Counted from the stretch's first letter, positions 1 through 6,762 are shown. The stretch is 11,899 nt of DNA from Lactobacillaceae bacterium UBA639 (GCA_002299975.1 DBOT01000104.1:1-11899); one strand, 5' to 3'. Notes: generated by a model from the letters alone, not told the origin. Numbers and translations are program-made.

Positions 1-1038
1 AAGAAAAAGGGGCTGGCGGTGCTGGAAGTTGATGAGGCTAACGTACCGATCGTCTGCCGTTACATCACCCCAAAGGCCTTTGTCTTTACCAACATCTTCC
101 GGGACCAGATGGACCGTTACGGGGAAATCTACACGACCTACAACAAGATCCTCCGTGGGGTCAAGTTGGCACCAAAGGCCACGATCATTGCCAACGGGGA
201 CGAACAGCTCTTCCACAGTAAGGACCTGCCGAATCCTATCATCTATTATGGGTTCAACCATGAACACCACGAAGCCTTCAACGCGCCAGCCAACACCGAT
301 GGCCTGCTCTGCCCAAAGTGTCAGCACATCCTGCAATACCACATGCGGACCTACGCTGGCCTGGGGGACTACTTCTGCCCCCACTGCGGCTTCAAGCGGC
401 CCGAATTAACCTACAGTGTCACCAAGATTGACAAGCTGACCCCAACGAACTCGACCTTCGAGATCGACGGTCACCAGTACACGATCGGGATCGGTGGTCT
501 CTACAACATCTACAATGCCCTAGCCGCCTACTCGCTAGGCCGTTTCATGGGTGTGGCTCCCGAACAGATCAAGCACGCCTTTGAATCTGACGAACGGGTC
601 TTCGGGCGGCAGGAAATCATCAATGTTGATGGTAAGCAGGTTACGATCATCCTGGTCAAGAACCCAGTTGGCCTCAACCAGGTCCTCGACATGATCGAAA
701 CCGATCCAAAGCCATTCAGTTTTGCCTTCCTGCTCAACGCCAATTACGCCGACGGGATTGACACCAGCTGGATCTGGGATGGGGACTTTGAAAAGCTGGC
801 CCGACACCAGATTCCCCAGTACATGACCGGTGGTGAACGCTACAAGGACATCACCACCCGCCTGACAATGGCCGGAATCAATAACGTTTGGCACGAACCG
901 GACCTCACCAAGGTGATCGACAAGATCAAGCAGATGCCAACTGAACACGTTTATATCCTAGCTACCTACACGGCTATGCTGCAGCTACGGAAACTCCTGG
1001 CCGAAAAGGAATACATTAAGAAAGGTGGAATGGACTAA
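1..1038 (+). CDS. murT: Lipid II isoglutaminyl synthase, MurT subunit (5'-truncated by window edge)
   Basis: MurT is the Mur-ligase-like subunit of the MurT/GatD complex. It activates the alpha-carboxyl of D-glutamate in lipid II with ATP and joins ammonia from GatD to give D-isoglutamine. The reading frame is open from base 1; the GTG at 19 lies inside the Mur-ligase motif LEVDEA, so it is not the real start. About 345 residues are present against roughly 440 in the family, so the N-terminal part with the P-loop is outside the window. A four-cysteine zinc ribbon typical of MurT is visible as CPKC (codons 310-321) and CPHC (376-387). The C-terminal DUF1727 domain carries the ADGIDTSWIWD stretch (about 757-789), which probably holds the aspartate that completes the GatD catalytic triad; which of its aspartates is not certain. 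The stop codon overlaps the gatD start by one base (TAATG), implying translational coupling. Confidence 0.95.
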   Translation, partial: KKKGLAVLEVDEANVPIVCRYITPKAFVFTNIFRDQMDRYGEIYTTYNKILRGVKLAPKATIIANGDEQLFHSKDLPNPIIYYGFNHEHHEAFNAPANTDGLLCPKCQHILQYHMRTYAGLGDYFCPHCGFKRPELTYSVTKIDKLTPTNSTFEIDGHQYTIGIGGLYNIYNALAAYSLGRFMGVAPEQIKHAFESDERVFGRQEIINVDGKQVTIILVKNPVGLNQVLDMIETDPKPFSFAFLLNANYADGIDTSWIWDGDFEKLARHQIPQYMTGGERYKDITTRLTMAGINNVWHEPDLTKVIDKIKQMPTEHVYILATYTAMLQLRKLLAEKEYIKKGGMD

Positions 1039-1745
1039 TGGCAAAGTATCATCTTCGACTCGCCCACCTCTATGGTGACCTGTTGAACACCTATAGTGAT
1101 GTCGGCAACATCATTGCCCTGCGCTACTACGCCAAGCAGATGGATGCGGACATCAGTGTTAAGGCCATCAGCATCGATAATCAGTTCAACCCCGATGATT
1201 TCGACCTGGCCCTCTTCGGTGGTGGTCAGGACTACGAACAACTTGTCGTTTCCCGCGACTTGCCCAACAAGAAGGCCGGGATTGATAAATTCATCAATGA
1301 CAATAAGCCGCTACTGGCAATCTGTGGGGGCTACCAACTGTTAGGCCACTACTACATCGGCGCCAATGGTGAGAAGATTCCGGGCCTGGGTATTCTTGAC
1401 CACTACACGCTCAGCCAGGATAATAACCGGTTCATCGGTGACATCACCATCAAGAATCCCGAAACCGGTCAGGAGTACCACGGTTTTGAAAACCATAACG
1501 GGCGGACCTTCATCGGTAAGGGTGAAAAGCCACTGGGAATGGTTGTTAAGGGCCACGGTAATAATGGAGAGGACCATACCGAGGGGGCTATTTACAAGTC
1601 TACCTACTGCTCCTACTTCCACGGTCCAATTTTGACCCGGAACGGTGAGATTGCTAAGACCCTTCTCTTGCGGGCCCTCAAGAATAAGTACCCAGACGCC
1701 GACTTCAGCCGTCAGGAAGCCCTGAAGATCAAGCCAACCTTTTAA
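1038..1745 (+). CDS. gatD: Lipid II isoglutaminyl synthase, glutamine amidotransferase subunit GatD
   Basis: GatD hydrolyses glutamine and delivers ammonia to MurT for amidation of lipid II at the cytoplasmic membrane face. The 235-residue protein is a class I, CobB/CobQ-like glutamine amidotransferase of normal family length. The nucleophile is Cys96 in AICGGYQLLG. The catalytic histidine is His195 in SYFHGPIL. Arg131 in NNRFIGD is at the place of the glutamine-binding arginine known from Staphylococcus aureus GatD. An oxyanion-side FGGGQDYEQ motif lies at about residues 60-68. The ATG overlaps the murT stop by one base and there is a GGTGGA purine stretch before it, so the two subunits are made together. 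No signal peptide or membrane segment is present. The MurT-GatD pairing makes the assignment secure. Confidence 0.96.
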   Translation: MAKYHLRLAHLYGDLLNTYSDVGNIIALRYYAKQMDADISVKAISIDNQFNPDDFDLALFGGGQDYEQLVVSRDLPNKKAGIDKFINDNKPLLAICGGYQLLGHYYIGANGEKIPGLGILDHYTLSQDNNRFIGDITIKNPETGQEYHGFENHNGRTFIGKGEKPLGMVVKGHGNNGEDHTEGAIYKSTYCSYFHGPILTRNGEIAKTLLLRALKNKYPDADFSRQEALKIKPTF

Positions 1746-1755
1746 GGAGGAACCT

Positions 1756-2055
1756 GTGAATTCGCTACTGCTTTTAGGATTGACGATCACCTTCCTGGTA
1801 GAGAGTCTCTACGAAATGTACCAATACCTATCACTCAGGTTTATTACAAAGTATGCTCCTCACTTTGATGGTCACCACAACCTACCAAGGACACTACAAG
1901 TCGAGCAGGCTTGGAACTGGCTGTCATGGCTCCTCCTCCTGCTCCTCATTATCCTGCCCCAGCGCTATTCGATCCTGCTGATCAGTATCCTCACTACGAT
2001 CGAGACGGTGTTGGTCTTCAGGGTCAGCTACCTCAGATACCAAATTACCCGTTAA
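1756..2055 (+). CDS. Small membrane protein of unknown function
   Basis: I do not recognise this 99-residue protein. It starts with GTG, five bases after a near-perfect Shine-Dalgarno sequence (AAGGAGG, 1744-1750) that begins at the gatD stop codon, so it is clearly translated and co-transcribed with murT-gatD. Hydrophobicity suggests three membrane segments: about residues 2-18, a leucine-rich stretch at 54-68, and 71-90, the last two separated only by a short PQRY turn. A polar loop with histidines and charged residues (about 29-50, containing FDGHHNLPR) links the first two. No catalytic motif is visible. Position suggests a link to cell-envelope work with MurT/GatD, but that is inference from context only. 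The gene is followed within a few bases by the operon terminator. Confidence 0.75.
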   Translation: MNSLLLLGLTITFLVESLYEMYQYLSLRFITKYAPHFDGHHNLPRTLQVEQAWNWLSWLLLLLLIILPQRYSILLISILTTIETVLVFRVSYLRYQITR

Positions 2056-2059
2056 TATC

Positions 2060-2107
2060 AAAAAGACTAGCTTGAAGTTTAACAACTCCAAGCTAGTCTT
2101 TTTCTAT
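2060..2107 (+). terminator. Rho-independent terminator of the murT-gatD operon
   Basis: A long hairpin has arms 2060-2079 and 2084-2103 around a four-base loop. The outer 15 base pairs are perfect (AAAAAGACTAGCTTG with its complement) and the inner part has one A-C mismatch. The stem ends in a T run reading out on the + strand. The A run at the left arm means it could also act on transcripts arriving from the - strand. Confidence 0.88.
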
Positions 2108-2114
2108 TTTCCCT

Positions 2115-2161
2115 AAAAAATAAGGTGATCAGATGCCCTTAACACCTAACCACCTTATTTT
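2115..2161 (-). terminator. Rho-independent terminator downstream of arcD
   Basis: On the - strand an 11-bp stem (AAAATAAGGTG at 2161-2151 with CACCTTATTTT at 2127-2117) closes a 23-base loop and runs into six T residues (2120-2115). It lies 27 bases after the arcD stop. Together with the neighbouring + strand hairpin it insulates two convergent operons. Confidence 0.8.
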
Positions 2162-2187
2162 ATTCGCATTTAATTTTACCCGCTTAA

Positions 2188-3609
2188 TTAGCTAATGGTG
2201 ATCGTACCGTTAGCAACAAGCCAGATGGCAACAACGGATAATACAAGAATCAAGGTCATAACCCACTTTTCAGCGGCAGACATCTTGTGGTTGTTTTCCT
2301 TGCATGCCAGGTAGTAAATGTAGAAACCAGGAATGAAACTGATGGAAACCAGCAGAACTTCTTGCCAACCAGCTAAGAACATGCATGCAAACATGAAGGC
2401 AGCGGAGAGAAGTCCGATGGTGTATTGTCCCCATTCACCGTGTTCCCGACTGTACTTCATTTGGTAAAGACCAACGAAGAGGTAGGAGAACAGGATAGCT
2501 GCGGCACAAAGGGAGTAAGCAAATTCGTAAGCCTTTTGCGTGAACAGCAGTGAGAACAGGAAGATCGTCTGTAATACACCAGTGATCATCAGAGAAGCCG
2601 TTGGGGCGTTCTTGGCGTTAGTGTTACCCCAGAGCTTTGGCATTGCCTTATCTTCGGCAACCAGCATCGTCGTTTCAGCTGGCAGCATGGTCCATGACAA
2701 CCAGGAAACAATGGTGGAGATGATCAGACCAACGTTAATCAGGATAGAACCCCAGTTACCAACAGTCATTTGAAGAACGTGACCAATAGCAGGTTGACCC
2801 ATTCCGGCTAATTGAGCACGAGTCAGAACACCGTAAGGCAGAACAGAAATCAGAACGTAAGCTAATACCAAGAGGCCGTAACTGATCAGGGTAGCTTGTT
2901 GAGCATCGGAACGGGACTTAGCACGGTGGCCCATAACAGAGGCACCTTCAACCCCGATAAATACCCAGATCAGCGTCATCAAAGTACCCTTCATCTGGCT
3001 CCAAACAGAACCAGTGGTCGTACCCTTAGATGCGTTGTTGGCAACGCGACCCCAGAAGTCGGCAGTGAACATGCCGCCCTTGAAGCTGACAATCATGATG
3101 ATGATGAAGATAATCAATGGCAGAACCTTGCAGATCGTCCCAATCATGTTAACGAATGAAGCTGTTTCAACACCATTGTTAACCAGAATAGTCAATAACC
3201 AGCAGAAAATAATAGCTACAATGATTGACGGAACGTTCTGACCACCTTTGAAGACTGGGAAGAAAGTCCCCAGTGAAGCCATCAGCATCGTGGCAAAGGC
3301 AATGTTACCCAGCCATGCTGATAACCAGTAGGACCAACCAGAGATGAACTCACCCATTGGTCCGAAGCCAGCGCCGGCATAAGAGAAAATCCCGGCTTCA
3401 AGATCTGGCCGCTTTTCAGACAAGTTGTTCAGTGAAAGAACTAACATCAAGAAACCTAAACCTGCAAAGATCCAGGCAAGAATGGCTGGACCTGGTGCAG
3501 CGGCAGCTGAGACATCACTAGTAATCCCAAATATCCCAGTACCAATACATGAACTAACAATTAGGGCTATTAATTCGCCCTTACCGATACCTTTTTTCTC
3601 AGTATCCAT
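2188..3609 (-). CDS. arcD: Arginine/ornithine antiporter (APC family)
   Basis: This 473-residue integral membrane protein is of the amino acid-polyamine-organocation family, with about 12 hydrophobic segments. The substrate-binding motif of TM1 is visible as SSCIGTGIFG (residues 19-28). The segment FIGVEGASVMGHRAKSRSDAQQAT in the middle is characteristic of basic amino acid antiporters of the ArcD type. It would exchange external arginine for ornithine, the product of the deiminase pathway, without energy cost. The ATG follows a GAGGGG ribosome binding site, and the gene begins 16 bp after argR, so the two form one transcript. The adjacency to argR and arcA supports arginine/ornithine over other substrates; a histidine, lysine or agmatine exchanger of the same family is the main alternative. 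Confidence 0.88.
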   Translation of the reverse strand: MDTEKKGIGKGELIALIVSSCIGTGIFGITSDVSAAAAPGPAILAWIFAGLGFLMLVLSLNNLSEKRPDLEAGIFSYAGAGFGPMGEFISGWSYWLSAWLGNIAFATMLMASLGTFFPVFKGGQNVPSIIVAIIFCWLLTILVNNGVETASFVNMIGTICKVLPLIIFIIIMIVSFKGGMFTADFWGRVANNASKGTTTGSVWSQMKGTLMTLIWVFIGVEGASVMGHRAKSRSDAQQATLISYGLLVLAYVLISVLPYGVLTRAQLAGMGQPAIGHVLQMTVGNWGSILINVGLIISTIVSWLSWTMLPAETTMLVAEDKAMPKLWGNTNAKNAPTASLMITGVLQTIFLFSLLFTQKAYEFAYSLCAAAILFSYLFVGLYQMKYSREHGEWGQYTIGLLSAAFMFACMFLAGWQEVLLVSISFIPGFYIYYLACKENNHKMSAAEKWVMTLILVLSVVAIWLVANGTITIS

Positions 3610-3625
3610 TTATATCCCCTCGTTT

Positions 3626-4096
3626 CTACACAATGCGTGTGTTAATGTGCTTCGTAATCAGATTATAGACCAGCTTGGCATCCGCATTATCCTTGCTAAT
3701 AATAATCAGGGTGTCATTCCCCGCGATTGTTCCGACAACTTCTGGAATATCAAGCTCATCGAACATTCCCGCCAATATTGTCGCGTAGCTCGAGTTCAGT
3801 GCCGTCTTAACAACGTTTAAGAACTGCACCGTCTCGATCGTCCGAACGTTATCATGAATTCCCTGATAAAGCCGGTTAAAATCGTGTTCAAGCGCCAAGT
3901 GCAACTGAACATAGTAAGTATGGCCCTTACCATCGTTGGCTTTGACAATATTAAGCGCATGAATGTCACGAGAAATGGTCGCCTGGGTTGTCTCAACTCC
4001 GGCCTCTGTAAGGAGTTGTAGCAACTCATCCTGGGTCTCAATCTTACGATCATTAACTAGTTGCTCAATAAATTTCCGTCTCGCTTTTCGATCCAT
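3626..4096 (-). CDS. argR: Arginine-responsive regulator, ArgR/AhrC family
   Basis: ArgR proteins are hexameric DNA-binding regulators that sense arginine and control arginine biosynthesis and the deiminase pathway. The 156-residue length is normal. The N-terminal winged helix has the recognition-helix motif TTQATISRDI (residues 36-45). The C-terminal oligomerisation and arginine-binding domain carries GTIAGNDTL (122-130). In well-studied members this motif reads AGDD, and both aspartates contact arginine; here the first is Asn127 and only Asp128 remains. That may alter ligand response. Start ATG has a GAGAGGG site seven bases upstream (4110-4104). The gene lies between arcA and arcD and shares a transcript with arcD. 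In lactobacilli with two ArgR paralogues, this would be the catabolic, arc-linked copy; that is inference. Confidence 0.93.
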   Translation of the reverse strand: MDRKARRKFIEQLVNDRKIETQDELLQLLTEAGVETTQATISRDIHALNIVKANDGKGHTYYVQLHLALEHDFNRLYQGIHDNVRTIETVQFLNVVKTALNSSYATILAGMFDELDIPEVVGTIAGNDTLIIISKDNADAKLVYNLITKHINTRIV

Positions 4097-4140
4097 TCGC
4101 GGTCCCTCTCAATAAAGTGGTTACACCTAAATAATACTAG

Positions 4141-4209
4141 AAAAAGCAGCAAAATTATACCCTTCCTCCGTGATTGTCTAAGAGTTAAGCGGATAATATT
4201 TGCTGCTTT
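4141..4209 (-). terminator. Terminator-like hairpin between arcA and argR
   Basis: Arms at 4209-4193 and 4158-4143 pair over about 16 bases (AAAGCAGCAAAT... with ...TTTTGCTGCTTT, one bulge), followed on the - strand by five T residues (4145-4141). The 34-base loop is long for an intrinsic terminator, so termination may be partial, which would allow some arcA-argR-arcD read-through. Confidence 0.6.
4154..4180 (-). promoter_or_regulatory. Probable argR-arcD promoter
   Basis: A perfect TATAAT lies at 4159-4154 on the - strand, with TAGACA (5 of 6 matches to TTGACA) at 4180-4175. The 15-bp spacer is short; the overlapping TTAGAC at 4181-4176 would give 16 bp. Predicted initiation near 4147 leaves a leader of about 50 bases before argR. 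The promoter lies within the arcA terminator hairpin: its -10 is in one stem arm and its -35 in the loop. Confidence 0.55.
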
Positions 4210-4222
4210 CATTTAGTTAAAA

Positions 4223-5455
4223 TTACTTCTTAAGATCTTCACGAACAAGTGGGCAGGACATGCACCGTGGACCACCACGACCACGGGATAATTCACTTGA
4301 CCGAACCTCATGAACGAGAATTCCGTGCTTACGCAGCAAATCATTTGATACATAGTTCCGGTCATAAGTTACAACTTCACCTGGAGCAATTGTCAAGGTG
4401 TTGGAACCATCATTCCATTGTTCACGTGGAGCAACAATTGGGTCACCATTACCAGTTGGGATAAGGTCGATTTCAGGTTCGTCCAGAGCTTCTTCCAGAA
4501 CGTGCTGTAAGTCAGTCCGGTGCTTGATTTCGATCTCGCCGTCCCTACCTGGGTGAAGGATGTAAGTATCAACCTTACCGTTTTCATCCAAGATCTGTGG
4601 ATGAACAGTGAATTGGTTATAGTTGATCATCGTGAAGACGGTGTCAAGGTGCATCATAGCGTGGTTATGTGGAATGTGAATAGCAATAACCGTGTCGTAG
4701 TTGGAATCCTTGAAGAGGTTCCGTGCGATGTCCATGATGGCATCTGCTGACGTCCGTTGTGAAATACCGATGGCGAATACGTGGTCACTAAGTACCAATT
4801 CGTCCCCACCTTCGATACGAGTGTCGTGGTAACGATCACGCCATACATGTACACCCTTGTTTGCGAAACGTGGGTTGTACTTGATGATGTATTCAGTGAA
4901 GAGAGATTCACGTTGACGAGCCTTGAAGGTCATGTGGTTGATGGTAATACCGTCACCAATGGAAGCTTGTGGGTCACGAGTGAAGTAGGCGTTTGGCATT
5001 GGGTCCATGAAGAATGGGTAGTCCTTGTCTTCAGCCATTTCAGCAAGTGAAACAAACTTAACATCGATCTCGTCCTTACGAACACCGGCGATGATCTTGT
5101 CAACCATTGCTTGGGTATCCATGCTGAGCAAGTATTCCTTCAATGCGTCGTGGACAGCACCAGCTGCGTAGCCAGATTCGGCCAGCATTTGTTCAAGGAA
5201 CTTGTCCTTAACTTGACTGTCTTGCAGAGCTTCTGCGGCTAACTTGGCGAAGTATAATACTTCAATTCCTTGTTTACGCAGCGTGTCGGCAAAGTAATCG
5301 TGTTCTTCCTGTGCAATTGGCAGGTATGGAATGTCATCGACAAGCATCCGGTGAAGGATGTCAGGGTAAACGTTTTCGATTTCGTGCCCTGGTCGGTGAA
5401 GCATAACTGTCTTCAGCTTTCCAATTTCAGATGTTACATGAATTGGACTTTGCAT
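4223..5455 (-). CDS. arcA: Arginine deiminase
   Basis: ArcA hydrolyses L-arginine to L-citrulline and ammonia in the cytoplasm, the first step of the deiminase pathway that yields ATP and protects against acid. With the ATG at 5455 it has 410 residues, the usual family length. Guanidino-enzyme motifs are in order: YFTRDP (about 157-162), DTRIEGGDE (211-219), [11 protein letters not shown] (264-274), and the C-terminal nucleophile Cys398 in [14 protein letters not shown] two codons upstream (5461) is in frame, but it lies only three bases from the AAAGGAG site (5472-5466), whereas the ATG is nine bases away, so the ATG is preferred. The gene has its own promoter and operator region upstream and a hairpin downstream. 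No ornithine carbamoyltransferase or carbamate kinase gene adjoins it, unlike many arcABC clusters. Confidence 0.97.
   Translation of the reverse strand: MQSPIHVTSEIGKLKTVMLHRPGHEIENVYPDILHRMLVDDIPYLPIAQEEHDYFADTLRKQGIEVLYFAKLAAEALQDSQVKDKFLEQMLAESGYAAGAVHDALKEYLLSMDTQAMVDKIIAGVRKDEIDVKFVSLAEMAEDKDYPFFMDPMPNAYFTRDPQASIGDGITINHMTFKARQRESLFTEYIIKYNPRFANKGVHVWRDRYHDTRIEGGDELVLSDHVFAIGISQRTSADAIMDIARNLFKDSNYDTVIAIHIPHNHAMMHLDTVFTMINYNQFTVHPQILDENGKVDTYILHPGRDGEIEIKHRTDLQHVLEEALDEPEIDLIPTGNGDPIVAPREQWNDGSNTLTIAPGEVVTYDRNYVSNDLLRKHGILVHEVRSSELSRGRGGPRCMSCPLVREDLKK
5365..5378. promoter_or_regulatory. Possible second cre site inside arcA
   Basis: GGTAAACGTTTTCG, within the first 35 codons of arcA, matches 12 of the 14 positions of the cre consensus TGWAANCGNTNWCA; only the two end bases differ and the central dyad is intact. 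CcpA can block elongation from such sites. It may simply be coding sequence (Glu-Asn-Val-Tyr codons). Confidence 0.3.
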
Positions 5456-5497
5456 ATACAATCACTCCTTTTAGAGATTCACTTGATTACGTAATAT

Positions 5498-5525
5498 ATA
5501 ATAACACGAATGTAACCGTTGTCAA
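5498..5525 (-). promoter_or_regulatory. arcA promoter
   Basis: On the - strand TTGACA (perfect, 5525-5520) is followed after 16 bp by TATTAT (5503-5498, 5 of 6 matches to TATAAT). Initiation is expected near 5491, giving a leader of about 35 bases that ends in the AAAGGAG ribosome binding site. Confidence 0.75.
5511..5524. promoter_or_regulatory. cre site (CcpA operator) over the arcA -35 region
   Basis: TGTAACCGTTGTCA matches the consensus TGWAANCGNTNWCA at every defined position. It covers five bases of the -35 hexamer and half of the spacer, so CcpA bound here should exclude RNA polymerase. Carbon catabolite repression of arginine deiminase genes by CcpA is known in several Gram-positive bacteria. 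Confidence 0.75.
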
Positions 5526-5540
5526 ATGCCCATTTGACAA
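5519..5540. promoter_or_regulatory. 22-bp operator-like palindrome at the arcA -35 region
   Basis: The arms TTGTCAAATG (5519-5528) and CATTTGACAA (5531-5540) are perfectly complementary around a CC spacer. The centre falls about 38-40 bases before the predicted start point, close to where Crp/Fnr-type activators bind. It overlaps the -35 hexamer and the cre site. The sequence does not match the Rex, Fnr or ARG box consensus, so the protein is unidentified. Confidence 0.6.
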
Positions 5541-5553
5541 TATTTTGTGTAGT

Positions 5554-5582
5554 TATGCATCCGGATGTATCAATTTAAATTG
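5554..5582. promoter_or_regulatory. Two adjacent palindromes upstream of arcA
   Basis: ATGCATCCGGATGTAT (5555-5570) is a 16-bp dyad with one mismatched pair. It abuts a perfect 12-bp palindrome, CAATTTAAATTG (5571-5582). The first shares the TNTGNAT left half of the ARG box consensus, but its CCGG centre is not A/T-rich and its right half deviates. This is a candidate ArgR contact region, unproven. Confidence 0.35.
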
Positions 5583-5676
5583 GCCCTCTTATTTTATGCA
5601 TTGTGCCAGTCATGATTGCATATTTTGCGTCTGTCGTATGCATGAAAGTTGAATGATAATTTCACAAACTTTTTAT

Positions 5677-6690
5677 TTAGTCTTTTTCCCGCAGGTAAGT
5701 AGCATAGATTTGGTCACGTTGATCAAGATACTTTTGGTTGTGAGCAGTCGGGTGGACCCGGTTTGATAAGAGAATAAAGCCCTGGTCATTCTGCCGGTCA
5801 AGGATCATCCAGGTTCCGGTAAAGCCGGTGTGGCTGATCAATGGGTGCCCATCATGCCGGTCATGCAGTAGCTTCCAGCCCAAGGAGCGACTGTGGGGTC
5901 CCGGGATCAGGGTCTGATCCTTAAACATGGCGTCAACCAGTTCGTCACTGAGTAGCCCGCCCAAGTTATTCTCAATTAACTGGCGACCGAAAATTACCAA
6001 ATCATGCAGACTAGCAAACAGACCGGCACAACCGCAGTGCTCCCCTAAGATGTAACCCTTGGGATCATGAACCTGACCGCGGATCAAGCCTCTGCCGGCC
6101 TGAATTTCTGTCGGAACGGCGGTTGCCGGATCTGGATGGAAGGTAGCATCAGTCATGCCCAGCGGCTTCAACACGCGTTGGCTGATCACCTCCTGGACCG
6201 GCTGCTTGCAGAGACGTTCGATGATCCAGCCGAGGTACAGGTAATTCACATCGGCATACCGGATCTGGCGATTCAGGGTACTATCAACCGTTTGCTGGGT
6301 GAGGAAGGCTGATTTTAGCTGGTCGGCTGGCAGCTCATTACGGTGGGGAATGTAACCGCAAATTCCCGAGGTATGAGTCAGAAGATTACGAATTGTTGGC
6401 CGGTCATCACTAAATTCTGGCAGGTACTTCTGGACGGGGTCATCCAAGTGTAGCTTCCCTTCCTGGATGAGCATCGCGATCACGGGCACCGTGCCGATAA
6501 CCTTGGTCAAGGAAGCCAGGTCAAAGAGCATCCCCGGCCGTAATTTCTCTCGTGTTGGCTCCAGCTGGGCCCAACCACGAGTGGCCGTCCATTCCTGTTT
6601 CCCGTCGAAAATCATGTAGGTCATCCCTGGAACGATCCCCTCATCAACCATGGCATTCAACTGATTAATTGTTTCTTGATATTGTTCCAT
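5677..6690 (-). CDS. Serine hydrolase, beta-lactamase/CubicO-like fold
   Basis: The 337-residue protein has the class C beta-lactamase and penicillin-binding-protein fold: the SxxK motif as Ser60-Leu-Thr-Lys63, Tyr145-Ala-Asp147 at the position of YxN, and His287-Thr-Gly at the third motif. RNLLTHTSGICGY (101-113) is also typical. Such proteins act as esterases, D-aminopeptidases or D,D-peptidases, and the substrate cannot be read from sequence. There is no signal peptide or membrane segment, so it is probably cytoplasmic. ATG start follows AAAGGAG (6705-6699) with eight bases between. It is a single-gene unit: a terminator lies upstream, after the ABC genes. A -10-like TATAGA occurs at 6727-6722 but lacks a good -35. 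I see no clear terminator between it and arcA, so read-through into arcA is possible. Confidence 0.88.
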   Translation of the reverse strand: MEQYQETINQLNAMVDEGIVPGMTYMIFDGKQEWTATRGWAQLEPTREKLRPGMLFDLASLTKVIGTVPVIAMLIQEGKLHLDDPVQKYLPEFSDDRPTIRNLLTHTSGICGYIPHRNELPADQLKSAFLTQQTVDSTLNRQIRYADVNYLYLGWIIERLCKQPVQEVISQRVLKPLGMTDATFHPDPATAVPTEIQAGRGLIRGQVHDPKGYILGEHCGCAGLFASLHDLVIFGRQLIENNLGGLLSDELVDAMFKDQTLIPGPHSRSLGWKLLHDRHDGHPLISHTGFTGTWMILDRQNDQGFILLSNRVHPTAHNQKYLDQRDQIYATYLREKD

Positions 6691-6762
6691 CTTTTACGCT
6701 CCTTTAAAATATCCTCCTCATTCTATAACCCGCCACCGGAAAATGATAGTTTCTGGCAAAAG

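Noticed and set aside
19..1038. GTG at 19 as the start of murT
   Set aside because: The frame is open to base 1 and GTG lies inside a conserved Mur-ligase motif; the real start is outside the window.
4781..5050. Open frames antisense to arcA and, elsewhere, opposite the ABC, arcD and hydrolase genes
   Set aside because: They are shadows of strongly coding frames, without ribosome binding sites or recognisable domains.
5456..5461. TTG at 5461 as the arcA start
   Set aside because: It is only three bases from the Shine-Dalgarno sequence; the ATG at 5455 has proper spacing and gives the family's normal N-terminus.
5519..5540. The arcA palindrome as a Rex, Fnr or Flp site
   Set aside because: Half-sites and spacing differ from TTGTGAA-N4-TTCACAA, TTGAT-N4-ATCAA and CCTGA-N4-TCAGG.
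5431..5652. A 73-codon + strand open frame in the arcA upstream region
   Set aside because: It has no ribosome binding site, overlaps arcA antisense and the promoter region, and its composition does not look like a protein gene.
5645..5676. Weak hairpin after the serine hydrolase stop as a terminator
   Set aside because: The stem is only about six pairs with a large loop and there is no T run on the - strand.
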